From Epithemia pelagica (taxonomy: Eukaryota > Bacillariophyta > Bacillariophyceae > Surirellales > Surirellaceae): 64,000 nt of DNA. The notes under the pieces were generated by a model that was given only the letters and a program-made list of their open reading frames with translations, did not search any database and was not told the DNA's origin. The stretch covers positions 992,001 to 1,056,000 of the forward strand of contig OX337241.1 in NCBI GenBank assembly GCA_946965045.2. The letters run 5' to 3'. Shown piece after piece: positions 19,549 through 29,354 of this stretch (position 1 is its first letter; the number at the start of each line of letters is the position of its first letter). Position numbers and translations under genes: made by a program.

Positions 19549-19713
19549 CTAGGAAAAAATTTTTACAGAAAAATATTGATTAGTTGTGAAGTTACAAGCC
19601 CAAAACCACTTTCAAATCTGGCTCTTCAATTTCCGCAAAGTTGACTGACTGGCCATCGTGATAATAGCACGGTTCGGGCCAAAATAAATATTGTACGTGC
19701 AACAACATGTACA

Positions 19714-22279
19714 TTACACACTTGTATTGCCTTCTGAGCGTGCCCCATCCACTTGTCTTGTTTTCACAAGCAGTAGAGCACGCTCCAACCACTGATCTTG
19801 TTTCCACTGTCCTCTTCCTGCGCAGTCATCACGGAAGAAGTACTTCACCAGGTCTATTAGAACAGGCTTGTGAGACTGCTTGATCGCCTCTTCTCCTTCA
19901 CCAAGAAGTTTTCTTAGCGCAGGAAGCAAGGTCTCTCGCTTGGTCTCAAGTTCTTCCTTCTGTTTTGGTACTTTGTCAGCTTTTGCTTGTTCTTTTTCAA
20001 CACGGCGCCGTTTGGTATCCTCCTGTTGTCGAATGACATCCTCCTGCACCGCTTCCAAAGCTTGTGCCAAGTCGAGATAGTCTCAAGGTTGGCCTCTCCA
20101 TTCACATTACGGGCATACGATTGAACATAGCCAGTTGCAACATCCAATCGGCGCTTGGCCATGCGCTTCTTTGCATTGGGTCCCATTGACTCCTTTAAAA
20201 GGTTGGACCTAACCATGTCTTTAACTGTCGGATTAAGCAGTCCTTTTTGGTCTTCAGTTATTTCCAAATCCAAATAACTTGAAGCCATGGCTCCTGATGC
20301 ACTGTTGGAATGGTAAACAGCTGCACATCTCTGGTAGCGTCGAAAGAGCTCCATCTTTAGCTCAAGATTTTTAGGATCCTTGGCAATCTTTGCCATCAGG
20401 TCTTTTGGCTTGAGACAAAAGCCATCATATTCTGTGATCTTTTTGTTTCCAATGGTTTGACCAACCAATGGATCCACAGGATCGGAACCTTCTGTGGAAG
20501 AAATTGGCTCCTCGAGGACTGTCTTGTCTTGCTTGTAAAATACCAGCAGCTGCACCATTTTGGCACCTCTTGTAGAGGAATATATTTTACCAGCTTGAGT
20601 AGGTTTGCATTTGTCCAGGATGTCGTCTTGTTGGTTGTTGCCACTTGAGTGATTTGATTCATCAGCTCCATCACAACTCTTCTTGTTGAGACACTGGCCG
20701 ATGTCCAACAAGCTGGCATTGCATCCCATAAACCATTCCTTTTATAGAAGAACTGCTGACCTGCATCCAGTTTTGATTCAAACTCCTTACGCCAAACAGA
20801 GAATGGCCGTCGATAATCAGGATGGAGATTAACTTTTTTGAATGATTCAATCCAAGCTTCGGGCTTGACATTACCCAGAGCTTTTAGAAGCACAGCAATC
20901 TGTTCCCACTGCGTAAGTATGCGTCCGGATGTTGATCGAACCACTTCCAGCAAGTGCCGATAGTTCAATTTATCAGACTTTGCAACCTGTTGGTCATATG
21001 GTTGATAGATGTGGGACGTATCTCCTTCTTCCTTTACCGACAAAATTTTATGGTCTGTAAAGATTTGGAAACACTCTGGAATCAAGTGGGACCCAAACCC
21101 ATCCATTGTGAGTACCATCCACCAATTGGGGTTGTCTCGAATAACAGGAAGAGCTCGAAGACTGGCACAAAGGTGCGGCACAATCTCCTTCCATGCCTCG
21201 TCTGTCATGTAAGCAGAGGGTGTCATGAATACTCGAGACCCAGCAGGTGCTTTGTGATACTTCGGGAGGTCGCGCATGGCTTTGTTTGATACGTCCTTCC
21301 CTTCTGCCAACACAATGAGAGGACCCGAGGTACCAGATGCAAGACCTGAGCGCAAGACAGTAATGGATCGACGTGAGTCTTGTACGATCTTTTCAACTTT
21401 CTTCGTTGATTGACTGGCCATCACTTTCATAATCCCATCACTCGCCATGAAACCAGATTCATCCAAATTGGCCACGAAGTGACTTGCAAATTGCTTGAAG
21501 AGCATTTTTGGAGTGTTTCTTTCCTCCTGAATTGCAAATGCATTATCCACAATGCTGTGCCATCGTAGTTGCTGTTCCACATGTACTTGAGTGCGCTTGG
21601 TGGTTGTTCCTTGGAACTTCTGCACTCGACCACCATTCTTAAGTCCAGGAAGCTTCTTGTGGTGTACAAGATAATTCAGATGATTTGACATGGCCTTATG
21701 GTTGTTGCTCCCAGTCAAAAGATGCAAGTACTATGAGATCACTTCTCCTCGTGTCATACCATTATTTGCCTTGTCACGAGCAATAATACAGTTGGAAAGG
21801 ACCTCCCTATCCTCATCAGTAGTGTAAAGGGAGGGCTTGCCATTAGTAGTTACTTCATCATAGAGGTCATCACAACCATCATTGAGGCATCCAGTCAAGC
21901 CACGTTCTCTTGCTTCTTTCACTTTCCTACGCAGTGTCCGGTCTGGAATAATAATGGTTTCATGTGCCTCGACTTCCTCACCTCGAAGAGCAGCATTAAC
22001 AAGTCTATGTAATTCTTTCTTCACTGCAGGATCATTGTAGCACAGTTGTTCTCTCTTCTTTTTGCTTGGTTTGACAGACTCAGCAGCAGTCGTGGTGGCA
22101 TTGGTCAATGCAGCAGTCGTGGTGGCATTGTCGGAGGACTGCTTTGTAATGAGTGGAATACATTTATCTTCCTTGGGAGGACGGCCTCGTGGAAGCTGAA
22201 ACCAGCCACGAATGTCACCGCGCTTCTTCAGAGCCTTCTGTTCTCCCCTGGTACGCGGAAAAACCTGATTCGGCGCCAT
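19714..22279 (-). pseudogene. DDE_1 (pogo/jerky-like) transposase, broken
   Basis: Reading from the ATG at 22279: an AT-hook-like RGRPPKEDK, a basic helical DNA-binding region ending at an in-frame TAG (21731-21733), then the same frame resumes with the catalytic core. Core acidic motifs are LDESGFM, LTMDGFGSH and QPYDQQVAKSDK, the D-D-D arrangement of pogo/jerky-type transposases. A frameshift near 20730-20750 moves the coding sense to another frame (to about 20090), and a second shift near 20070-20090 leads to the C-terminal Lys/Glu-rich helix ending at 19714. One stop and two shifts make it inactive. Terminal inverted repeats were not identified. Confidence 0.75.
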
Positions 22280-22808
22280 GGCGTGAATTTTTCGTGGAGA
22301 GTGCTGGCTGAAAAATGAGGCATGTGCCGGGCTGGCCAGCACTGTTGGTCGCTCGAATTTCTCCAATCATGAAAAAAACACCGGATTCTGAGAGATCTCG
22401 ATGGGAGCATCACTTGTTGTACGAGTCATTTTTTCATTTGAGCATTTTTCAGAGAGGAAAAAATCTATAAAGTTTAACACGTTACTACCGTGGTGACCTG
22501 GCCAAATCCCAAACTGGCCACTTTTCAGCCTGGCCACGAATTCAGCCGCACTCTAGAGCAAAGAGACCCGGCCCCGGGATTTTGCGGAGGTCAATTCTGT
22601 TTCTGTAGGTCAAATGTACACTAGGAAGAAGAAAACACTATCCCTACTGTCTCTTCAGCTTTTGTCGGCCGTCGGCCTGCAAAAGGTTGTCTTGACAGCC
22701 TCAAAGCTGAAACATCATTGAACCCGGATTTGATGCTCTATTTCCGGGTTTTTCGTGACGTGTCACGCTCGATTTTTGTTTGAAGATCAAGGAACGGCCT
22801 GAAATACA
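22280..22808. other. Spacer between two DNA transposons
   Basis: No gene. Contains repeated TGGCCA words (CTGGCCAAATCCC, ACTGGCCACTTTT, CCTGGCCACG at about 22499-22540). It probably includes the upstream end of the broken transposon. Confidence 0.4.
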
Positions 22809-22838
22809 GGGAGCTGGGGTAATCCTGAGCAGCTCGCT
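22809..22838 (+). repeat. Left terminal inverted repeat of the Harbinger-like element
   Basis: Matches the reverse complement of 25920-25949 at 28 of 30 bases. Core GGGGTAATCCTGAGCAG is identical. Confidence 0.85.
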
Positions 22839-23001
22839 GTCATTCCAGGCAAAGTCTGACTACAAAGCGGAACACGACCAGAACGCTTAATCGATGTACT
22901 ATAGCATAAACTATGAACATGGACAAATAGAGAACTAATAGAAAGATTTAGGCCCACCACCACCCGGTTTTTGCAACCGCCCCAAATCATACTACATTAA
23001 T

Positions 23002-24071
23002 TTACAGACGCACCATCTTGTGCTTCATGCCGCCTTCAAATTGTGCGTCCGGCTCATGTAGGGAAATCAACAACGCTCTGAATCCGTTTGTTGTGTCGTA
23101 CATAAATTCGTAGTCGAACCTGCTTTGGACCATGAAAGGAAGAGAAAGAGAAAACTTTGACCTGACAAAGTCTGTTTCTCTTTTTCGCATCTGATTCATG
23201 GCGTCTTCCAAAGCAAGTTTCATTCGTAGGTTTTTCTCCTCGACATGCCACTCTCTGGGCATGTGTTGGGTTAGATAATGGATATGAGTTGCGTTGTCAG
23301 GCCAAATTACCTTCACATGTACCTGTAGCTGGCTCGGATCCACTTCAATCAAGCAATTTGTTGTGTCTTCATGTGCAATACCTGTAGGCAACACCACCAA
23401 AATCACCAAATGACGCTGTTTCTTGTCGTCGACCCACTGTGTCAAGACATGAGGAGGCTCCCAATTCCTCATCATGTCATTACCACTGTCTTCTTCATTC
23501 GTCTTTTTCCTCTTTTGTTGTAGTTGTACCTGTAGTGTCTCCTGTAATGGCATGGATCCTGCCGCCCTTTTCTTCACCATAGCATCGTCACTGACAACAG
23601 ACTCAGGAGCGACCTTGGCAGCAACACCTGGTCATAAAAGACAATAAACCACAACAGGTAAGGACAGTGACTCAACAATCAAACAAACAGTGTACACTGG
23701 CACTTACCTTGTCCTTTGGACGACCCAAACAAAGAAGGAGCTGGTTTGAGATCTCCATCATTGGGGTTCCTTACCTTTCCATCCATAGATGGGGCCGTCT
23801 CACCACGACCCAACTCATGACCAGTCTCTCTCTCATGTTGATCCTTCAAGTGGACTTGGTATTTTCTTTTGGCTTTGTTGAGTGCCGACCTGAATGATTC
23901 CGATTTGTACTTTTGGAAAACAGCGTGTTCCAACCACACAGATTTGGGTGTGGCGCTCTCCAGAATCAAGCCTTCTGACACAATTTTGTCAAGGAATTCG
24001 GCATCTGTTGACTTTGAATTCCACGAAAGTAGGGCACCCTCGCCCAAAGTGTTGCGGCCAGACCTGGTCAT
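23002..24071 (-). CDS. Harbinger-like accessory (second) protein, two exons
   Basis: Exon 1 (24071-23708) and exon 2 (23627-23002) join in phase 1 via donor GTAAGTG and acceptor CAG, 329 aa. Residues 1-75 contain a helical, Trp-containing segment (AEFLDKIVSEGLILESATPK, then KSVWLEHAVFQKYKSE) that could be a SANT/Myb-like DNA-binding domain, as the second protein of Harbinger transposons usually is. I cannot align the three tryptophan positions, so this is inference. The middle is a charged linker with a basic KKRKK-type patch likely acting as a nuclear signal. The C-terminal half is a mixed fold of unknown type. Divergently transcribed from the transposase across a 756-bp spacer. Confidence 0.65.
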
Positions 24072-24264
24072 CGGAGTATAGGTACTATTAGTACGTAAAA
24101 CAAAAGCGCGAGGGAGTGCAAAACCAGACTGGTCTGTTCGCACGAAAACTAATTATGACCCTAAAAACAGTTCACCAAAATCCGGACTGGGTCGGTTTTC
24201 ATCATGGACTCCATTTTTCAATCGAGGAGGCCATGCCCAATTTGGCTCCAATTCTGAAAGTAGT

Positions 24265-24487
24265 GCGACCCACGTATTGCCCTTACCTTGGGTCAACCGT
24301 GGGTCGTTCGTCCAAGTGAATTGGGCACTTATAAGGTGACCTGGGTCGGTTTTAAAAAAACAAGCTGGGTCGATTTTTTCGAGCCAGGTCGTTTTTTCAA
24401 AACCGACCCAGGACACTTTCTAGTGGTTCAAATGATATAATCAAGCGACCCACAGTTAACCCAAGATAAGGGCAATATGTGGGTCGC
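24265..24487. repeat. Palindromic TGGGTC-rich insert between the two Harbinger genes
   Basis: Outer arms 24265-24306 and 24446-24487 are inverted copies of 42 bp with four differences, all transitions. Inner arms CCTGGGTCGGTTTT (24340-24353) and AAAACCGACCCAGG (24399-24412) are perfect. The word TGGGTC/GACCCA recurs about ten times from 24182 to 24487. It may be a MITE nested in the transposon or a cluster of binding sites in the shared promoter. Confidence 0.75.
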
Positions 24488-24827
24488 TTAAGATGTAGAA
24501 AGTAATAGGATGTTGGCGAGGTAGGGCCATTCAGAAATTCCAGTTTTTGAATGAAAACGATCTTTGAATCGATTTCTGCACCGTTCCAGGCCGGTTCCAA
24601 TGACCGGACACGAATTCGAATTGGTCACTATATGTAGAACAGTACAAAGTTTAGTGTCGCTGCTCAACTGACCAGCCAATCAAATGAACGTGATGAAATT
24701 CCAAAAAACTTGTTCCAATGAACTGACAGTACTACACACAGACAGACCGAGATCAGAGTAAAGGTGTGGTCAGCATCGCGACACACACTGAGCAAACATA
24801 AATTTTCCAAAGCGGTTTTCTCCCACC

Positions 24828-25766
24828 ATGTTGGTGACACAACAAATATTCATCAACTTGGCTCTGCCAATGCTTGGTAGAGCAAGACACTCACACTCAC
24901 TTGATTTCTCACGTGCTTTTCGTTCTTACTTTGGAATGTCTCCTTTGCTCTGTGTTCATGTGTGGGATGAACTGGACAGTTCATTGCCCAAAGGTGCATC
25001 GCCTCGTCATTTGTTGTGGACATTGGCTTTTCTGAAAGTCTATGCTACAGAGGATGTTATGGTCTCAATAGCCAAAACAACGAGGAAGACCTACAGGAAG
25101 TGGGTCAAAGTGTTTGTAAATTTGTTGTGTAGTGGTCTTAATTATGTAAGTACATGGCCCTACATGAATTTGCCATGAAGTCGTCCTCCTCATATCTGAC
25201 CATTGCTGTTGTTCTTATAACAGATTGTATGGGACAATAGGTTTGATTGTAGTGTACCTGGACAGGTCTGTTTCATTAGTTTGGATGGTACTGACTTCAG
25301 GATTTTGGAACCGTCACCTTTTGATCCAAAATGGTACTCGCACAAGTTTAAGGGAGCAGGTGTGAGGTATGAGGTGGGAATCTGCCTGAAAACTGGCTGG
25401 ATAGTGTGGTGGAATGGTGCATTCCCTTGTGGCGCTTGGCCAGACCTACGGATTGCCAGAGACTGGCTTGTTCAAGAGCTACTACCGAATGAGAAAGTGA
25501 TTGCTGATGGTGGTTACAACGATTCTGGATGCTACTTTGTCACACCTACTGGAAGAAATGACTATCAAGACAAGATGATGGCTGATGCCAGGGCGAGACA
25601 TGAAACTGTCAACAATTTACTGAAACATTACAATATCTTAAAGGAGAAATACAGAGGAGATCTGGATGGGCATCACAAGGTGTTTGGAGCAGTGGTGAAT
25701 CTGGTTCAGATGAAGATTGAAAATGGTGAGGCGAAAGTGTTTCAGATCGAAGTGGAAGATGACTAG
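24828..25766 (+). CDS. PIF/Harbinger-type DDE transposase, two exons
   Basis: Exons 24828-25145 and 25224-25766 join in phase 0 across a 78-nt intron (GTAAGTA...ACAG), giving 286 aa. The N-terminal half has a helical region after MLVTQQIF, and the catalytic DDE_Tnp_4-like domain shows LDGTDFRI (first Asp), ADGGYNDSG (second Asp) and RARHETVNNLLK (Glu). All three acidic residues are present. Spliced, the frame is intact; unspliced it stops 10 codons into the intron. The length is somewhat short for the family, whose members are often 350-450 aa, so an additional 5' exon is possible. With intact repeats on both sides, the element may be competent or only recently silenced. Confidence 0.85.
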
Positions 25767-25919
25767 CAGTACAAATATGTAGCGGTTATGAACCGGGTGG
25801 TGGTGGGTTTTAATAGTACTAGCAGTCAGTATATCATCTTTTGTCGCTAGAGTGTTCTTTATTCAGAAAAAGCGTTCGGTAACTCCTATAGGTCACAGTC
25901 AGTATCTGACTGGTAAGGT

Positions 25920-25949
25920 AGCGACCTGCTCAGGATTACCCCATCTCCC
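25920..25949 (-). repeat. Right terminal inverted repeat of the Harbinger-like element
   Basis: Reverse complement of 22809-22838 with two mismatches. Ends 183 bp before the ATG of the Crinkler-like gene. Confidence 0.85.
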
Positions 25950-26132
25950 AGGACTACGGAGTACGGAGAGACAGAGACCGCCTCCTCCCAATTTTGATTT
26001 TCGCCCACGTTCCAAAATCGTTCCACTGCACCCACCTAGATCCGCTGCAAGGGACATTGGCCACGACCGCAACAGCAACAGCACAATTCTGGACCCACAA
26101 TTTATCACGGTCGATTCACAGAACTTGTCGCA

Positions 26133-28418
26133 ATGAAGAGAAATGCTTTTCCAGATAGAAGGGAGGCCTCTACCAACAACGACGGGAGAGAGGTTGGCGA
26201 GGACAATGACGAAACTGCCCCAGCTGAAAAACAACAAAAAGTAGACATAAGTAAGACTCGCCCAAACCTGAAAGCTGGTTCTCCGATTCCACCGGAGGAC
26301 GGCAAAACACTTGGTTACTACTTGAAAGACAATTGGTTCAGGACAGAAACGTCAGAAATACAGAAAAAAGCTTGTCGAAGTCAATCGATCGAATCCTTGA
26401 GATCTATTCCAGAATTTCGTCAAGGTGTACAAAAGTCGTTGAACATTGACGTGGACACTTTTTTGACAACAGGAACAGTATCTCCTTTGGATCTTTCCCC
26501 CAATGAATCCCACAGAGTGGCCGCCATCGACTTTGACATCAAAGACAGCGCAATGGTTTACAAGCGTGACTTCAATGCGTTCAAGGCTCGAGTGAAAGAA
26601 CTTTTCAACTGGAAAGACTCCTCCGCAAAACACGAGTACATGGCTCCGTACTTTCCGCTCATCCAATCGAGTGGAACTGGCAAGACCAAATTACTTCACG
26701 AATACAAAATGATGTGTGAAAACGACAATCAAAGCAACATTCACTGTGAACTCATTCTGTGCCATCATGGCGAAGGTGCAAACATGCCACTAGGCAGTGG
26801 CACTTTCTCAGTGACTCTGGACGTCAATACAATTGGAACCACCCAATATGGCCGAGAAATTCTATGGCAGAAGCTGGATGATTTTGTCAAGAAGGCAGAA
26901 AAGAAAAAGGTCGTACTGCTCTTTGACGAGTCCCAACACCTGATCAACAATGGTGATGGGTTTCATTTTCGAAGCATACGATGGTGGCTTCGAAAAGAAC
27001 GAAATGAACATATTGTTGGCGTGTTTGCGGGAACAAGCATGAGTTTGGCAAACTACTTTATGGAACCACCGCAGAATTCAAACTACTCAAGAGATGCAAG
27101 ATCAACATACAACTCAGGCAAAAAATTGTATGCTCCATTTTTTGAAATCACGACGACTGGGCTTCTTTCAATCACCGATGGTTTCAAAATTGATAATGAA
27201 TCTCCTACAGAGTTTCATGTTGCAGTCCAATATGGCAGGCCGTTGTTCGCTCGGATGCATCTAAAGGGAAAGCTAGACAATGCGCTGAAGGCAATCTTGC
27301 TTCGGATGAAAGGTGGGGCCAACAAGATTGAGGTGGAGAACGTTAATTCAGGTTTTTCAATTTTGGCAACGCGTCTTCAAATGGGCCAAGTTTTGTTTGA
27401 TCTTGCATCGAAACAAGTAGCTTCGGGGTATGCCCATCTCACTCATTTTGACCCGCAACAACCAGCTGTGGCGGATATTGCGTACCTTCCGGATCCGGTA
27501 TGCGCATGGCTTGCAATGTCACAAATGATCGAGAACTGCACGAGTTTTGGCCAGTTTTCTCAATCTCCTTCTTTCTGGTCCGAATTTGCCATCAAAATGT
27601 ATACGTCTGCATTGTGTCGTCCTGAAAAGGGGGATGTTGGTGAAGTCGCGGCTGCCTTTTATATGCTGGCTTGTGGAGACAAGTTACGATCGGAAAAATC
27701 GCCATATTTGTCACAGCTCTCTGTTCCACTCGAGAAATGGATCAAAAGACTACAAGGGAACGATGATGATTCATCTAGCGTTGATTGCACTGGAGAAGCA
27801 AGCGTCAATTTCATCCAAGTGTGTCGTAATTACTTGCGTCACAGCCTGAAAGAACTGCAGGAGAGTGGCCTTTTGGAGCACTGGTATCGAGGTGCAAGGG
27901 CGTCATATGCATATGCCTCTTGTCCAGCTTACGACCTGGTGATACCTGTGCGTTACAAACACAATAATGATTATTACTTCTGTCCCATGCTAGTGAGTGT
28001 AAAGAATCGACTATCGTACGCTGACGGGCAACGTCAGGGTGCAGTCAAGGCCATGGAAAAGGTGTTTGAGGATGCTGGCATCGAAACTGGGCTGTGTATT
28101 CTATTTCTGATTGGGCTCGACGTTCGATTGCAAAGCACCCGCCCTGGTATGAATTTTTCCCACGGTGCAATTTCTACATTAATAATCGAAGTGCCTGCCA
28201 ATGACCGTTTTGGAGCGACGAAGCTTGCTGTTTGTTCCACTTGTGGCGGAGGGGAAAAGTCGGAGGTAATGGCGTCTCATTCAGAGGTTGCATTGGGAAC
28301 TAGAAAATGCTTCGAGCGGTTACTGCGAAGCAAGACAAAGAAAACGATGCAATCGTCGGAGTTTTTGCAAGATATAACGAAGGGCTTCAAGGACACCTTG
28401 TCAGTAAATGACATCTAG
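26133..28418 (+). CDS. Crinkler (CRN)-like protein: P-loop NTPase plus PD-(D/E)xK-like nuclease domain
   Basis: Intact single-exon 761-aa protein. Residues 1-50 are charged with a KKxK-like patch (possible nuclear signal). From residue 170: a Walker A variant QSSGTGKT (178-185, lacking the usual first Gly), a Walker B VVLLFDES (D265, E266), then FAGTSMSLANYF resembling a sensor region. The C-terminal third shows YDLVIPVRY (D601) followed 23 residues later by MLVSVKNR (K624), the spacing of a restriction-endonuclease-like active site. The residue usually Glu or Gln in E-x-K is Ser622 here, so catalysis is uncertain. NTPase plus nuclease is the core architecture described for Crinkler-family proteins of oomycetes, chytrids and other eukaryotes. 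The N-terminal LFLAK-type targeting domain is absent, as is a signal peptide. Its role in a free-living alga is unknown. Confidence 0.7.
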   Translation: MKRNAFPDRREASTNNDGREVGEDNDETAPAEKQQKVDISKTRPNLKAGSPIPPEDGKTLGYYLKDNWFRTETSEIQKKACRSQSIESLRSIPEFRQGVQKSLNIDVDTFLTTGTVSPLDLSPNESHRVAAIDFDIKDSAMVYKRDFNAFKARVKELFNWKDSSAKHEYMAPYFPLIQSSGTGKTKLLHEYKMMCENDNQSNIHCELILCHHGEGANMPLGSGTFSVTLDVNTIGTTQYGREILWQKLDDFVKKAEKKKVVLLFDESQHLINNGDGFHFRSIRWWLRKERNEHIVGVFAGTSMSLANYFMEPPQNSNYSRDARSTYNSGKKLYAPFFEITTTGLLSITDGFKIDNESPTEFHVAVQYGRPLFARMHLKGKLDNALKAILLRMKGGANKIEVENVNSGFSILATRLQMGQVLFDLASKQVASGYAHLTHFDPQQPAVADIAYLPDPVCAWLAMSQMIENCTSFGQFSQSPSFWSEFAIKMYTSALCRPEKGDVGEVAAAFYMLACGDKLRSEKSPYLSQLSVPLEKWIKRLQGNDDDSSSVDCTGEASVNFIQVCRNYLRHSLKELQESGLLEHWYRGARASYAYASCPAYDLVIPVRYKHNNDYYFCPMLVSVKNRLSYADGQRQGAVKAMEKVFEDAGIETGLCILFLIGLDVRLQSTRPGMNFSHGAISTLIIEVPANDRFGATKLAVCSTCGGGEKSEVMASHSEVALGTRKCFERLLRSKTKKTMQSSEFLQDITKGFKDTLSVNDI

Positions 28419-28470
28419 ATCCTTCTCTGTGGTGCCACGCTCCACATCAATTGAGTCCACGATGTGACGC

Positions 28471-29045
28471 AGACGAAAAAGACTGGGAAGGGAAGGCAAT
28501 GATGAGGCATATACAAAACCCAAAACCAGCAAGGAAACCGCACCTACATGAAAGGATTCCAACAGGATCCTTGTGCTCGTTCGCGTCTTTGCCACAAGCA
28601 ACGGTCGGTGTCCTGTCAATCTGGAGATAGAAAAATAGCGTACTGCAGAAACTAGGTATGAGCCACTACTGCAAGAACGATATTGCGGAAACCGGATCCA
28701 AAGTTGTATCGCCCTTCATCGTGCTTCATTCAGTAGAAACGTCGCGGAGAGGGCAAAGACAAAGGAAGCCGCCATCAGGGCAAGAATCCATGTTGTTTTC
28801 CAGACGCATATCAATTGCAACTCCAGTATATTGTCTTCTGTCGTTTACTCCGCTTCTCTCGATATCGATACATTTGTAGAGAGACGAGAACCAGTCCATG
28901 GTGTTCACAATTTGTCTTGGAATGTACAACATAATATGGCAAGAATCCAAGTGTTGGGGACGAGAGAGTTCCCTGCCCATGTCCAGTCCCCCAACCATTC
29001 GGAAGGACATTCTGTCGTCAGGCGTGTTGGTTCCGAGTGCTCGGT
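28471..29045 (+). repeat. Dispersed repeat R1, copy 2
   Basis: Starts 53 bp after the stop of the Crinkler-like gene. Same orientation and order of blocks as 18869-19407, with an extra ~40 bp near 28920-28965. No shared convincing coding sequence. Confidence 0.8.
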
Positions 29046-29354
29046 CTGACAATTGCCCATCCGTTGAGGTACAGAATCATTTAGGCCTCGTTCGTGCGAA
29101 TCTACTTGGGCAAAGCAAAACAATCGCACCCAAAGCGCTTCCAAGAAGTTTCCGCACTAAGTCCTTCACAGGCCGGTTCACGGTTCACCCAACCAAAGAA
29201 CGAGACCGAGTACAATAGTGGTGCATCGTTCAGAGTCATCATCTTTTTTGGGTCTCTTTCTCTCTTCGCCATCCCAAGAAAGAGGATTGACCACCCTCTA
29301 CCATACTAGCTAGGTACTCGGTTCTTCTCTCGAAGAGGCCATTCATGAATCACC

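Larger units (their letters stand above)
22809..25949. mobile_element. PIF/Harbinger-like DNA transposon, complete, two divergent genes
   Basis: Terminal inverted repeats of 30 bp at 22809-22838 and 25920-25949 differ at two positions and start GGGAG. Subterminal inverted repeats around CCACCACCACCCGG lie at 22953-22978 and 25780-25805. Inside are a two-exon DDE transposase on the plus strand and a two-exon second protein on the minus strand, the usual two-gene layout of Harbinger elements. The 3-bp flanks differ (ACA versus AGG), so the target duplication is not preserved or the ends are a few bases off. Confidence 0.8.

Noticed and set aside
20396-21727. The broken transposase frames as a multi-exon intact gene
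   Set aside because: No GT-AG pair removes the in-frame TAG at 21731 or bridges the two frame changes cleanly, so stop plus frameshifts is the simpler reading.
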